From the NCBI GenBank assembly GCA_016711505.1, contig JADJSV010000001.1, positions 558,001 through 622,000 of the forward strand: a DNA stretch of 64,000 nucleotides, in the 5' to 3' direction. The stretch is from Bacteroidota bacterium. GTDB lineage: Bacteria; Bacteroidota; Bacteroidia; AKYH767-A; 2013-40CM-41-45. A program made the position numbers and the translations under genes. Positions 27,631-36,734 of the stretch are shown here, in pieces. Each line of letters starts with the position of its first letter. Position 1 is the first letter of the stretch. A model generated the notes under the pieces. That model did not search any database. It saw only the letters and a program-made list of their open reading frames with translations, and was not told the DNA's origin.

Positions 27631-28095
27631 ATGAATACAACTCAACAAATAGCAAAACACTTTCGCGAAGTTTATTTCGGAGGAAACTGGACTTACTCTA
27701 ATCTTAGAGACAACCTCAAAGGAATAACAGTTGAACAAGCCAACAAACAAATTGGTACAATAAATACTATTGCAACATTAGTTTTTCACTTGCATTACTA
27801 CGTCAGAACAGTGACTAAAGTATTGAATGGTGAACCTCTGAATTCAAGCGACAAACAGAGCTTTGAACATCCTGCTTTTAATTCACAAAAGGACTGGGAT
27901 GATTTTCTGGAAACTGTATGGAAGGAAGCAGAAGAGTTTGCAGTGTTAGTTGAAAAATTACCAGACAGTAAGCTAACAGAAAATATCGCCGATCCAAAAT
28001 ATGGTATCTACTACAGAAACCTGCATGGAATAATTGAACACACGCATTATCATTTGGGGCAGATCGCTGTATTGAAGAAGTTGATCTCTCTTTAG
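27631..28095 (+). CDS. DinB-superfamily protein (DUF1572-like)
   Basis: 154 residues with the four-helix DinB fold pattern. Putative metal ligands lie in TLVFHLHYYVR and the C-terminal IIEHTHYHLGQIAVLKKL. The upstream 283 bp (27348-27630) hold nothing that I can identify beyond AT-rich promoter space. Members of the family are often thiol-S-transferases or stress-linked, but no substrate is known here. One of three DinB-type genes in the window. Confidence 0.8.
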   Translation: MNTTQQIAKHFREVYFGGNWTYSNLRDNLKGITVEQANKQIGTINTIATLVFHLHYYVRTVTKVLNGEPLNSSDKQSFEHPAFNSQKDWDDFLETVWKEAEEFAVLVEKLPDSKLTENIADPKYGIYYRNLHGIIEHTHYHLGQIAVLKKLISL

Positions 28096-28212
28096 GTCAA
28101 GGGTCAAAAGTCAAGGGTTAAAGGTCAGAGGTCACGCTGTTTATAAGCAAGCAGCGTGACCTCTGACCTCTGACCTTTGACCTTAAACTTTAATCTTTGA
28201 CCTTAGACTTTA
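28095..28212. repeat. Heptamer-arm hairpin, AGGTCAA / TTGACCT with GGTCACGCTG core
   Basis: Left arm units AGGTCAA, GGGTCAA, AGGTCAG lead to GGTCACGCTG, and CAGCGTGACC begins the right arm (TGACCTC, TGACCTT repeats, 28152-28200). It lies between convergent genes. The core GGTCACGC...GCGTGACC is shared with 39125-39197. Confidence 0.85.
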
Positions 28213-28226
28213 CCCATACAACCCAC

Positions 28227-30188
28227 TCACTGATCCACCTTCGTTATCAAAAACTCCGTCCTCCTGTTCTGCGCACGACCGGCGTCAGTTGAATTTTCTG
28301 CTATCGGTTTAGTGTCGCCATAACCTTTGGAAGTTAACCGGACTGCAGGAATGCCTGCTGTGATCAGATATTCGTATACGGTCTTTGCTCGCTTCTCTGA
28401 AAGAGTTTGATTATATGGCTTGCTACCGACATTATCTGTATGTCCACTGATCTCGAAATGTGCTTTTGGATTTTTGTTGATGAAATCAAGCAGTTTTTTC
28501 AACTCCGACTTTGACTCCTGTTTCAAATCAAATTTATCTGTATCGTAAAAAATATTCTTCAATACAATTGATTGTCCGGCTTTGATTGGTTTCATAGGAA
28601 CATCCTTCAGAACAGGATCCTTTGAAGACTTTGCACTCTTTAATTCAAAATTATCTGAATAGAAAAGATAACCATCCTTGGAAACATTCAAAGCATAGCT
28701 TTTTCCTGCTGGAAGACATACGATGAATTGACCCGTAACAGAATTTGAAGTTGACCTCACAATTATTTTTCCTGTTGCTAGATCAATAAGTTCAAATGAG
28801 GCAGCCAATGGAAGCTTTGTATCATCATCGAATACTTTTCCTTTCATGTAAGTTACAGGTTGAGGACGGGCTTTTTCGTAGAGATCAAACTGGTAAAGAT
28901 CTTCTCCACCTTTTCCGCCCGGACGATCAGAAGAAAAGAAACCTATTTTTCCATCAGGACTTACAAGTAATGAAGCTTCATCACTGGGTGTGTTTATCGG
29001 ATAACCAATATTAATAGGTTCGCTCCATTCCCCGCTACTATCGCGTTTACTGTAAAAAATATCTTGTCCACCCATTCCTGTATGGCCATTTGAAGAAAAA
29101 TATAGTGTCTGATCATCAGGATGAATAAATACGGATAATTCATCAGCTGATGTATTGATCTTACTACTTACTGAAACCGGATCTGACCAACGTGCATCAT
29201 CTCCTATTCTGCTCATAAATATGTCGTGTTGACTTACATTATTGGAACCTTTAACAGCTCTCACAAAATAGAGTGTTCTTCCATCTGAACTAAATGAAGG
29301 CTGACTCTCCCAAGCTCCTGTATTTACAGGCAGATCAAGATTTCTTGGGTTTGCATATTTATCACCTGTTTTCTTAGCGATGAAAATATCGCAGCTGCCA
29401 TTTGTTTTCCTTTGATTGGAGGAATGATACATTTCTTCACAAGCTGTAAAAAACAAATATTGACCGTCAGCAGAAAGTGATGGAGCACCTTCGTTACCAT
29501 CAGAATTAATTTCAGTCACCGGTTGTGCTGTCCGCCAACCTTTCGCACTCATCGAACTGATATAAAAATCTTCCTGTTCAGTTTTCCTGCCATCTGAAGG
29601 TGTAGATTTTACACGACGGGTAAACAGAAATGTTTTTCCATCACCGGTAATTGCAGGAAAATATTCTTCGAAAGCAGTATTTATACTATCTCCCATATTG
29701 ATGGGATTAAATGGAACCGGATTCTTCACTGCCTCTTCTGCAAAGGTGCAATTAACGATCATCGATTTTGCCTTTGCACTTAATGCAGGTGAAACTTTCG
29801 GAAATGAAATGAACTTTTCAAAATCGGCTTTTGCTTCTGAATAATGTCCTCCTAAATATTCCACTGTCGCAAGTCCATAAAAATTATTAATAAAAAAATC
29901 CGGATTGATTGCAATTGCAGATCTGAATGAAGCAATTGCTTTTTCATAATCCCTTATATCTGAATAAATATTTGCTTTCAGCATATGAGCTTCGATGAAT
30001 TTCGGATCAGCTCCTATTGCTTCATCTAATGCTTCGAGCGCTTTTTCATTCAGTCGCGAATCATAAAATTTCAAAGCAGCTTCAAAACTTCTTGTAGCTT
30101 TTGGAACAGACGAAGTATATTCTCTTTGTGCAGAGGCAGAAAAAACAATTAAATTAAAAATCAGAATGAGTAGCTTTGTATAGCGCAT
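28227..30188 (-). CDS. PorE-like protein: TPR, beta-propeller, carboxypeptidase-regulatory and OmpA domains
   Basis: 653 residues from the ATG at 30188, which starts the signal peptide (YTKLLILIFNLIVFSASAQ). Order: TPRs to about residue 150, PD40/WD40-like propeller blades (GKTFLFTRR, GQYLFFTACEE, GRTLYFVRAVKG, DQTLYFSSNGHTGMGGQDIF), a carboxypeptidase-regulatory-like domain, then an OmpA peptidoglycan-binding domain (FEISGHTDNVGSKPYNQTLSEKRA, cut at 20: FEISGHTDNVGSKPYNQTLS). PorE of the T9SS has this architecture and size, so a role in anchoring the secretion machinery is plausible, but Bacteroidota have many paralogues. Confidence 0.82.
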   Translation of the reverse strand: MRYTKLLILIFNLIVFSASAQREYTSSVPKATRSFEAALKFYDSRLNEKALEALDEAIGADPKFIEAHMLKANIYSDIRDYEKAIASFRSAIAINPDFFINNFYGLATVEYLGGHYSEAKADFEKFISFPKVSPALSAKAKSMIVNCTFAEEAVKNPVPFNPINMGDSINTAFEEYFPAITGDGKTFLFTRRVKSTPSDGRKTEQEDFYISSMSAKGWRTAQPVTEINSDGNEGAPSLSADGQYLFFTACEEMYHSSNQRKTNGSCDIFIAKKTGDKYANPRNLDLPVNTGAWESQPSFSSDGRTLYFVRAVKGSNNVSQHDIFMSRIGDDARWSDPVSVSSKINTSADELSVFIHPDDQTLYFSSNGHTGMGGQDIFYSKRDSSGEWSEPINIGYPINTPSDEASLLVSPDGKIGFFSSDRPGGKGGEDLYQFDLYEKARPQPVTYMKGKVFDDDTKLPLAASFELIDLATGKIIVRSTSNSVTGQFIVCLPAGKSYALNVSKDGYLFYSDNFELKSAKSSKDPVLKDVPMKPIKAGQSIVLKNIFYDTDKFDLKQESKSELKKLLDFINKNPKAHFEISGHTDNVGSKPYNQTLSEKRAKTVYEYLITAGIPAVRLTSKGYGDTKPIAENSTDAGRAQNRRTEFLITKVDQ

Positions 30189-30229
30189 AATACTTTTTTT
30201 TCGAAGCAATGATTTTTTCACTTAAATAT

Positions 30230-30844
30230 TTATGGAATCTGCATTACTTTATGAGTCTGTATCGAGATCCGCCATTTCGGATTTTGCTTCACGTAGTCAA
30301 CGATCAACGGCATCACTTTATTGAAAACAGAATGTTCAGGCTGTAAGAACAGAACACAATCTGCATGCACTTTTGATGCATGCTCTTCTGCCCATTCAAA
30401 ATCAGATTGATTATATACGATCACCTTCAATTCGTCGGCCACTTGCAAAGACTCTGCCAATGGAGCTTTGAACTTTTTCGGAGAAACGCAGATCCATTCC
30501 CATTCACCGGTGATCGGATGCGCACCACTTGTTTCCAGCCAGCACGACATAAATTTTGCATGCAATGAATGCGTTAGCGGCAACAAGTCATACATACAAG
30601 GTTCGCCACCGGTAATAACTACCATTTCTGCCTTTGCTTTTTCAATACGGGAAATCATTTCTGAGATAGAAACCTTCGGATGATTCTCAGCAGGCCAGGA
30701 TTCTTTTACATCACACCAAACACAACCCACATCACATCCACCCAGACGTAAAAAGTATGCGGCCTTCCCTGTATTGAATCCTTCGCCCTGAATGGTATAA
30801 AAATCCTCCATCAGAGGATAAGTAATATTTAAATCGTAATTCAT
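30230..30844 (-). CDS. queE: 7-carboxy-7-deazaguanine synthase (radical SAM)
   Basis: 204 residues. A radical-SAM CX3CX2C cluster site lies at Cys37, Cys41 and Cys44, after YTIQGEGFNTGKAAYFLRLG. VVITGGEPCMYDLLPL and the C-terminal region (LKVIVYNQSDFEWAEE) match QueE. It converts carboxytetrahydropterin to CDG in the queuosine/preQ0 pathway. The other que genes are not in the window. Separated by 41 bp from the downstream PorE-like gene. Confidence 0.93.
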   Translation of the reverse strand: MNYDLNITYPLMEDFYTIQGEGFNTGKAAYFLRLGGCDVGCVWCDVKESWPAENHPKVSISEMISRIEKAKAEMVVITGGEPCMYDLLPLTHSLHAKFMSCWLETSGAHPITGEWEWICVSPKKFKAPLAESLQVADELKVIVYNQSDFEWAEEHASKVHADCVLFLQPEHSVFNKVMPLIVDYVKQNPKWRISIQTHKVMQIP

Positions 30845-30868
30845 TTATAGGAAATCATGTGTGTAAAT

Positions 30869-31750
30869 TTAGAAACTGATTTCCTTCTTTGCAGCACGTA
30901 ATGTATTTTTTAATAAACCGATGATTGTCATTAACCCAACACCTCCCGGTACCGGCGTGATCCAGGAACATTTCGGTGAAACATTTTCAAAATCGACATC
31001 ACCGGCAAGCTTATATCCACTCTTTGTTTTATCAGAAGTTATTCTTGTAATTCCAACATCAATTACAATTGCTCCTTCTTTTACCATCTCAGCTTTGAGG
31101 AAATATGGTTTACCCAGAGCTGCAATGATTATGTCCGACGTTTTTGATATCTGAGAAATGTCTTTTGTCTTACTATGACAAAGTGTAACAGTACAATTTC
31201 CCGGTTCGTTGTTTCTTCCCATCAAAACACTCATTGGCATTCCGACAATATTACTTCTTCCAATTATCGCACAATTTTTTCCTGAAGTACTGATTCCGTA
31301 ATGTTCCAGCATTAAAAGAATTCCATATGGAGTTGCAGGAATATAACAATCCAGATTCTGCATCATTCTTCCGCTATTGATCGGATGAAAACCGTCAACA
31401 TCCTTTGATGGAGCGATCGTTTCTGTAACTTTCTGAACGTTGATTTGAGCAGGTAAAGGAAGTTGTACTATCAATCCATCAATCGAATCATCATGATTGA
31501 TATCTCTTATTTTTTGCAGAAGATCTGCCTCAGAAATTGAATCTTCAAAACGTACCAAGGTTGATTGAAACCCAACCTCACCGCAATTTTTTACTTTGCT
31601 GGCTACATACGTTTCCGAAGCACCGTTGTTCCCAACCAGACTTGCACACAAATGCGGCGGTCGCTGTCCGCTGGAAACCATCTGCTGAACTTCTTCAGTC
31701 ATCTTTCGTTTCCATTCAGCACTGGCAACTTTTCCGTCGAGGAGATTCAT
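30869..31750 (-). CDS. folD: Bifunctional methylenetetrahydrofolate dehydrogenase/cyclohydrolase
   Basis: 293 residues, normal length. It interconverts 5,10-methylene-THF and 10-formyl-THF. The catalytic Tyr48 and Lys52 are in TYVASKVK, VQLPLPAQIN and SKDVDGFHPINSGRM give the folate site, and CAIIGRSNIVGMPMSVLMG is the NADP-binding loop. The protein ends with PVPGGVGLMTI, the family's GG(V/I)GP-like signature. Next to queE by 24 bp and likely co-transcribed with it. Also supports one-carbon supply with glyA further down the window. Confidence 0.95.
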   Translation of the reverse strand: MNLLDGKVASAEWKRKMTEEVQQMVSSGQRPPHLCASLVGNNGASETYVASKVKNCGEVGFQSTLVRFEDSISEADLLQKIRDINHDDSIDGLIVQLPLPAQINVQKVTETIAPSKDVDGFHPINSGRMMQNLDCYIPATPYGILLMLEHYGISTSGKNCAIIGRSNIVGMPMSVLMGRNNEPGNCTVTLCHSKTKDISQISKTSDIIIAALGKPYFLKAEMVKEGAIVIDVGITRITSDKTKSGYKLAGDVDFENVSPKCSWITPVPGGVGLMTIIGLLKNTLRAAKKEISF

Positions 31751-31757
31751 TTTTTAT

Positions 31758-31907
31758 TGGTAAGTAGTAAGTGGTAATTGGTGAGTAGCACTGCAATTCG
31801 TAATTTGAGGTTCAGACTTTGGAGGATAAGGTTGTAAGTTAAAAGTAATTAATTCGCCAATTAATGAACTGGCTTGCTACTTACCAATCACTACTTACTA
31901 CTCACTA
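31758..31907. repeat. Degenerate heptamer-arm hairpin, GGTAAGT type
   Basis: Left units GGTAAGT AGTAAGT GGTAATT GGTGAGT face right units around CTACTTACC and ACTACTTACTACTCACT. The right arm overlaps the ffh stop codon (31905-31907). Arms are less regular than at other loci but keep the 7-bp period. Confidence 0.65.
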
Positions 31908-33239
31908 TCTTCGCATCCCTGGCATATTCCGCATCATCTTCGCCGCCTGATCCTTATTAGAGAATACCTTCATCATCTTCCGCATTTCATCGAATTGTTT
32001 AATGAGTTTATTAACGTCTTGAATCGTAGTGCCGCTACCGGATGCAATGCGCTGGCGACGGCTACCATTTATAATTGCGGGATTTTTTCTTTCTTCGACA
32101 GTCATTGAATGAATCATCGCTTCAATGTGTTTGAACGAATCATTGCTGATATCAACATCACGAACTGCTTTACCTACACCGGGAATCATACCTAAAAGGT
32201 CTTTCATATTTCCCATCTTCTTGATCTGTTGAATTTGTCCAAGAAAATCATCAAAGCCAAACTGATTTTTCTGGATCTTCTTCTGAAGCTTTGCAGCCTC
32301 TTCTCCATCAAACTGCTCTTGTGCTTTCTCAACAAGGGAAACGATATCACCCATGCCGAGAATCCTGTCAGCCATACGACTCGGATAGAATACATCCAGT
32401 GCATCCAGTTTCTCACCGGTACCAACAAACTTGATTGGTTTGTTTACGACAGCTTTAATTGAAAGCGCCGCTCCACCGCGTGTATCTCCATCTAATTTCG
32501 TAAGTACAACTCCATCGAAATTCAATCGGTCATTGAAGGTCTTTGCAGTATTGACAGCATCCTGACCTGTCATTGCATCCACAACAAACAAGATCTCATT
32601 CGGATTGATCGCTTTTTTGATCGCTTCAATCTCCTTCATCATTTCCTCGTCGATCGCAAGACGACCGGCAGTATCAATGATTACAAGATTGTGATTGAAT
32701 TCTTTTGCGAAAGCGATACCATTTTTAGCGATCTCAATCGGATTCTTATTTCCCTCTTCACTATAAACAGGAACACCTATTTGTTCTCCCAATACTTTCA
32801 ACTGATCGATGGCAGCCGGACGATAAACGTCACATGCAACCAAAAGCGGCAACTTCTGACGTTTTGATTTGAGGAACATGGCAAGCTTTCCTGACAAAGT
32901 CGTTTTACCTGAACCTTGCAAACCGGACATTAAAATAATCGACGGATTCGAATCGATATTGATATCGACCTTATCACCACCCATCAGGTTGACCAGTTCA
33001 TCATGCGCGATCTTTACCATTAACTGACCCGGTGAAACAGCAGTCAATACATTCTGGCCAAGTGCTTTCTCTTTAACAGTATCAGTAAATTGCTTTGCAA
33101 CCTTAAAGTTAACATCGGCATCCAACAATGCCTTCCGAACCTCTTTCAGCGTTTCCGCTACATTGATCTCAGTGATCTTTCCTTCGCCTTTCAGTACCTT
33201 AAAGGCCCTTTCGAGTTTGTCCGATAAATTTTCAAACAT
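31905..33239 (-). CDS. ffh: Signal recognition particle GTPase
   Basis: 444 residues, standard for Ffh/SRP54. N domain, then G domain with GLQGSGKT (106-113), DVYRPAAIDQL, DTAGRLAIDEEMM and TKLDGDTRGGAALS, then a Met-rich M domain (GNMKDLLGMIPG, SMTVEERKNP, RRQRIASGSG) that binds 4.5S RNA and signal sequences. It delivers nascent membrane proteins to FtsY and SecYEG. The stop codon is in a heptamer hairpin. Confidence 0.97.
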   Translation of the reverse strand: MFENLSDKLERAFKVLKGEGKITEINVAETLKEVRKALLDADVNFKVAKQFTDTVKEKALGQNVLTAVSPGQLMVKIAHDELVNLMGGDKVDINIDSNPSIILMSGLQGSGKTTLSGKLAMFLKSKRQKLPLLVACDVYRPAAIDQLKVLGEQIGVPVYSEEGNKNPIEIAKNGIAFAKEFNHNLVIIDTAGRLAIDEEMMKEIEAIKKAINPNEILFVVDAMTGQDAVNTAKTFNDRLNFDGVVLTKLDGDTRGGAALSIKAVVNKPIKFVGTGEKLDALDVFYPSRMADRILGMGDIVSLVEKAQEQFDGEEAAKLQKKIQKNQFGFDDFLGQIQQIKKMGNMKDLLGMIPGVGKAVRDVDISNDSFKHIEAMIHSMTVEERKNPAIINGSRRQRIASGSGTTIQDVNKLIKQFDEMRKMMKVFSNKDQAAKMMRNMPGMRR

Positions 33240-33357
33240 AAAATTCCGCTTTTTTAGTCGTGCGAAATTAGCAAACTTTGGTCAATAATGGTTGTTGGCT
33301 ATGGCTAAAGTTCACAGTTATTTGGAAGTTCAAAAAGGTGTCTACCGACCCAACGTA

Positions 33358-33571
33358 TCGACCCAAGTCCCGTCAGGGACACCCTATCGGTAACAGTTGA
33401 ACCAAGCACAACAGACTGTAAGCTGCCCAAAACCTGCAAAACGACCAGCCCAAGTCCCGTCAGGGACGCCCTATCGGTAAAGGTGATAGATGCACAACAC
33501 TCTGTTTCAATTCCCCAACCCTCGCAGAGAGGTACCAGCCCAAGTCCCGTCAGGGACGCCCTATAACTGCC
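33358..33571. repeat. Palindromic (REP-like) repeat, three copies
   Basis: CAAGTCCCGTCAGGGAC (palindrome GTCCC-GTCA-GGGAC) followed by (A/G)CCCTAT occurs at about 33364, 33451 and 33541, spaced 87 and 90 bp. The two intervening segments also share GCACAACA and CTGT and the lead CCAGCCCAAG, so the whole is a decayed tandem of about 88-bp units. It fills the 467 bp between the divergent-looking ffh start and the PhnP-like gene; the long ORF over it is repeat-driven and not a gene. Confidence 0.85.
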
Positions 33572-33706
33572 GAAGCCGTATCCCATCGCAAGACTCCTCA
33601 GTACAAGTTCAAATATAAGAGTATAAACAATCTGGAAACTTTTAAAAAGGTGTCTGATAGTGTTTTATGCTAAATACCTAAATAAACGATATAGCTAATT
33701 CAAAAA

Positions 33707-34471
33707 CTATTCTGATCTCACTACTAACCCATCATAAGCCAAACGGATATTCTGAGGCAATGATTTTTCCACTTCCTCATGCTTTCCCAACTGATGTGAA
33801 ATATGTGTCAGATAGGTTGTCTTAGGCTTAAGTTCATTGACTAATTCAATAGCCTCTTCCAGATTAAAATGAGAAACATGTTTTTCAACCCGCAATGCGT
33901 TTAATACCAGCACCTCTGAATTCGCAAGCAATTTCTTTGATTCGTCTGAAATATAATTTGCATCAGTGATGTAAGAAAAATTTCCAATTCTGAAGCCCAG
34001 AACCGGTAGCTGCATATGCATTACAGGAATTGGTGTAAAAGTTATTCTGCCGGCTTCAAATGGCTGCTCATCAATTGTATGCAGACTGATCTTTGGAATT
34101 CCGGGATAATTATGTCCGTTAAAAATATAAAAAAACTCTCTCCTCAGTGCTTCCTGAACCTGAAGACTTGCATAAACATCTATCGGTTTTTTATGTAAAT
34201 AGTTGAATGCACGTACATCATCTAATCCTGCGATATGATCCTTGTGTTCATGAGTAAAAACAATTCCATCCAGACTATCCACTTTTTCCCTGAGCATTTG
34301 TTGCCGAAAATCGGGCCCGGAATCGATCACAACACGATGTGATTCTGACTCAACCATCAAGGAAGAACGTAAACGCTTGTCTTTGAAGTCAGTCGAACTA
34401 CATATAGCACATTTACATCCGATCATCGGAACACCCTGAGAAGTTCCTGTTCCTAAAAAGGTGAATTTCAT
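33707..34471 (-). CDS. PhnP-like metallo-beta-lactamase-fold phosphodiesterase
   Basis: 254 residues. It has the metallo-beta-lactamase motif THEHKDH (His74, His76, Asp78, His79) and an N-terminal CKCAIC cluster (Cys19/21/24 region), the extra zinc site seen in PhnP-type cyclic phosphodiesterases. FLGTGTSQGVPMIGC is the family start. PhnP cleaves cyclic phosphoribosyl phosphate, but no phn genes are nearby, so another cyclic phosphodiester is equally possible. Separated by 21 bp from the small gene upstream. Confidence 0.85.
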   Translation of the reverse strand: MKFTFLGTGTSQGVPMIGCKCAICSSTDFKDKRLRSSLMVESESHRVVIDSGPDFRQQMLREKVDSLDGIVFTHEHKDHIAGLDDVRAFNYLHKKPIDVYASLQVQEALRREFFYIFNGHNYPGIPKISLHTIDEQPFEAGRITFTPIPVMHMQLPVLGFRIGNFSYITDANYISDESKKLLANSEVLVLNALRVEKHVSHFNLEEAIELVNELKPKTTYLTHISHQLGKHEEVEKSLPQNIRLAYDGLVVRSE

Positions 34472-34492
34472 AGTGAAATTTACTCCGGAAAA

Positions 34493-34774
34493 TTAAGATG
34501 CAGAAGAGAAATTGATCTCTGTCTGTCGAATTTCCATGAGAAGTTTTATATTCTTTTCGTCGAGCAAAGATTCATCCAGATTGAGACCTTGAATGGCTTC
34601 AATAAGATAGGAAACTTTCGCTTCCACTGGGGCGAACTTATTCAGGACAATTATTTTAGAGTTTTCGATCTGACAACTGCCTGATTTAAAATTACCTTTT
34701 TCATTGCGGACTTTGTATCCGGCCATGGTCAAAAGATCTTCGATCTTGTCGAGAGTATGTTGAGTTAATTTCAT
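34493..34774 (-). CDS. Small conserved-type hypothetical protein
   Basis: 93 residues from ATG at 34774 (MKLTQHTLDKIEDLL); a second ATG lies one codon earlier. The longer ORF into the pntAA leader has an unlikely composition. Helix-strand pattern (GYKVRNEKGNFKSGSCQIEN, then KIIVLNKFAPVEAKVSYLIEAI) suggests a small alpha/beta protein. It precedes and is likely co-transcribed with the PhnP-like gene. I know no function. Confidence 0.65.
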   Translation of the reverse strand: MKLTQHTLDKIEDLLTMAGYKVRNEKGNFKSGSCQIENSKIIVLNKFAPVEAKVSYLIEAIQGLNLDESLLDEKNIKLLMEIRQTEINFSSAS

Positions 34775-34890
34775 CATAAGTAGTGCAAAGATAATCCTTT
34801 CATTAAACTGAAGCTCAGGATAATTGTATGATAAACCAAAATTAATTGTTTTATTTGCGCAATTATATTTTTCAAGCAAAAACAGTCTAA

Positions 34891-36021
34891 GTGAAAGTAA
34901 ACGTTCACAAAGAAAAGAATGATTTCGAACGCCGCGTGGCATTGACACCGGAAGTAACTCAATCCCTGATTAAAGCCGGTTTTGAAGTAAATATCGAAAA
35001 AGATGCCGGTTTAAATTCTTACTTCGACAATTCTGCGTATGAAAAGGCCGGCGCAAAAATTATTGATGATGCAAAAGCAATCTATAGTGATGCCGATGTA
35101 ATTCTGAAAGTGAATGCTCCTACGCCTGCGGAAATTGCTTTAATGAAAAGCGATAGCGTACTCATTTCCATGATGTACGCTCAAACAAACCAACCATTAG
35201 TTGAAGCTTGTCAGTCTGCCGGAATCACTGCATTTTCAATGGATGCAATTCCCCGTATCTCCCGTGCTCAGAAAATGGATGTGTTAAGTTCGCAAGCTAA
35301 TCTGGCAGGATATAAAGCGGTGTTGATCGGCGCAGCGGCTTTAGGAAAAATATTTCCTCTACTTATGACTGCTGCCGGAACCATCAAACCATCAAAGGTT
35401 GTGATCATGGGTGCCGGAGTTGCCGGCTTGCAAGCAATTGCGACTGCAAAACGTCTGGGTGCAATAGTTGAAGTTTCTGACATCCGACCTGAAACAAAAG
35501 AACAAGTTGAATCACTGGGTGGAAAATTCATTGAAGTAAAAGGCGATGCATCTGTAAAACTTGAAGGCGGTTATGTTAAAGGTGTCTCAGATGAATTTCT
35601 TAAAAACCAACAAGCACTCATAGGTAAACATATTTCTGAAGCCGATCTTGTAATTACAACTGCATTGATTCCCGGAAGGAAAGCTCCTGTACTTGTTACA
35701 GATGATATGGTTAAGAGTATGAAAATGGGTTCTGTGATCGTTGATATGGCTGTTGGACAAGGTGGAAATTGTACAATGAGTGAAGTGAACAAAACAGTAG
35801 TAAAACACGGTGTCACTATTATCGGCGAGTCCAATTTACCTAGCCTTCTTCCACTGAATGCTTCTGAATTATATGCGAAAAACATACAAGCCTTTCTTCT
35901 CCATCTTGCAAGTAATGAAGGATTCAAATGGGAAATGGAAGAAGAAATTACAAAAGGCTCATTAATAGTACACAAAGGCAAAGCTGTTCATCCATCTTTA
36001 AATTTTGCTGTAAACGCCTGA
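34891..36021 (+). CDS. pntAA: NAD(P) transhydrogenase subunit alpha, part 1
   Basis: 376 residues beginning with GTG (VKVNVHKEKNDFERRVALTPE), the soluble NAD(H)-binding dI domain. Signatures: ERRVALTPE, MDAIPRISRAQKMDVLSSQ, and the Rossmann loop VVIMGAGVAGLQAIATAKRLG followed by VEVSDIRPETKEQ. With PntAB and PntB it uses the proton gradient to make NADPH. Transcribed divergently from the 93-residue gene. Confidence 0.94.
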   Translation: MKVNVHKEKNDFERRVALTPEVTQSLIKAGFEVNIEKDAGLNSYFDNSAYEKAGAKIIDDAKAIYSDADVILKVNAPTPAEIALMKSDSVLISMMYAQTNQPLVEACQSAGITAFSMDAIPRISRAQKMDVLSSQANLAGYKAVLIGAAALGKIFPLLMTAAGTIKPSKVVIMGAGVAGLQAIATAKRLGAIVEVSDIRPETKEQVESLGGKFIEVKGDASVKLEGGYVKGVSDEFLKNQQALIGKHISEADLVITTALIPGRKAPVLVTDDMVKSMKMGSVIVDMAVGQGGNCTMSEVNKTVVKHGVTIIGESNLPSLLPLNASELYAKNIQAFLLHLASNEGFKWEMEEEITKGSLIVHKGKAVHPSLNFAVNA

Positions 36022-36039
36022 TCTATATTCAATCCACAC

Positions 36040-36402
36040 ATGAAAGATCTCAATTTTAAAAACTGGACAGAATCGTTCGCACAATCGATTTTGTTGTCTG
36101 CTCTTGAAACCGATGAAAACCATATCGATGTTTTCCTGAATAAAAAACTTCGTTCATCAGTTCTTTCGCTTGAAGAAGCTTCTGCGAAAATACATAGCTG
36201 TAAAAATCCTAATGACTTTTACTACTTCCTTTGTGTTTTCATTCAGGAAGCAAAAAACTGTATGTATTGGTATGAGCGGTCTTTAGAATACGAAAAAGTT
36301 AATCTTAATAATAGTCATATGATCATCAATCAAGGTAAAAGCATGATTGAAGTTCTGGAAGCTACCCTGCGAGTTATAAAATTCCAGGAAAATTTAAACT
36401 AG
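36040..36402 (+). CDS. Hypothetical protein inside the transhydrogenase operon
   Basis: 120 residues, predicted largely helical, no signal or membrane segment. It is 18 bp after pntAA and 3 bp before pntAB, so it is embedded in the operon. Features: NWTESFAQSILLSA, FYYFLCVFIQEAKNC. I do not recognise a domain. Position suggests an accessory or assembly factor, but this is inference only. Confidence 0.7.
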   Translation: MKDLNFKNWTESFAQSILLSALETDENHIDVFLNKKLRSSVLSLEEASAKIHSCKNPNDFYYFLCVFIQEAKNCMYWYERSLEYEKVNLNNSHMIINQGKSMIEVLEATLRVIKFQENLN

Positions 36403-36405
36403 AAA

Positions 36406-36720
36406 ATGAACGAATTCATCTCTTTCATCGGCGAACATATCGATAAAATTTATGTTCTTATCCTGTCCATCTTTGTAGGTGTTGAAGTAATCGGAAAAGT
36501 ACCTTCGGTTCTCCATACTCCACTTATGTCGGGAGCAAATGCCATACATGGTGTTGTAGTGGTCGGATCAATCATTGTAATGCTGAACACTGAAGCTGAT
36601 CAGACTCTCCTCTTAAGCCTTGGATTTGTTGCTGTCATTCTTGGTACACTGAATGTTGTCGGTGGATTTGTTGTGACAGACAGAATGTTGGAAATGTTTA
36701 AGAAGAAAGATAAAAAATAA
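36406..36720 (+). CDS. pntAB: NAD(P) transhydrogenase subunit alpha, part 2 (membrane)
   Basis: 104 residues with three hydrophobic segments (IYVLILSIFVGVEVIG, ANAIHGVVVVGSIIVM, LLSLGFVAVILGTLNVVGG), the dII membrane portion that follows dI in split PntA proteins. The region SVLHTPLMSGANAIHG is the family hallmark. 14 bp to pntB. Confidence 0.94.
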   Translation: MNEFISFIGEHIDKIYVLILSIFVGVEVIGKVPSVLHTPLMSGANAIHGVVVVGSIIVMLNTEADQTLLLSLGFVAVILGTLNVVGGFVVTDRMLEMFKKKDKK

Positions 36721-36734
36721 TTTTCTGCGGAATT

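Noticed and set aside
27499..27750. Minus-strand 83-residue ORF over the start of the DinB-like gene
   Set aside because: Overlaps a well-supported gene on the other strand and has no family pattern.
33358..33571. CRISPR-like look of three direct repeats with 50-60 bp spacers
   Set aside because: Spacers resemble each other, the repeat is a palindrome with variable edges, there are only three copies and no cas genes.
33305..33586. Minus-strand 93-residue ORF with a thrice-repeated ASLTGLG phrase
   Set aside because: It is the translated palindromic repeat; no start context and no neighbours support it.
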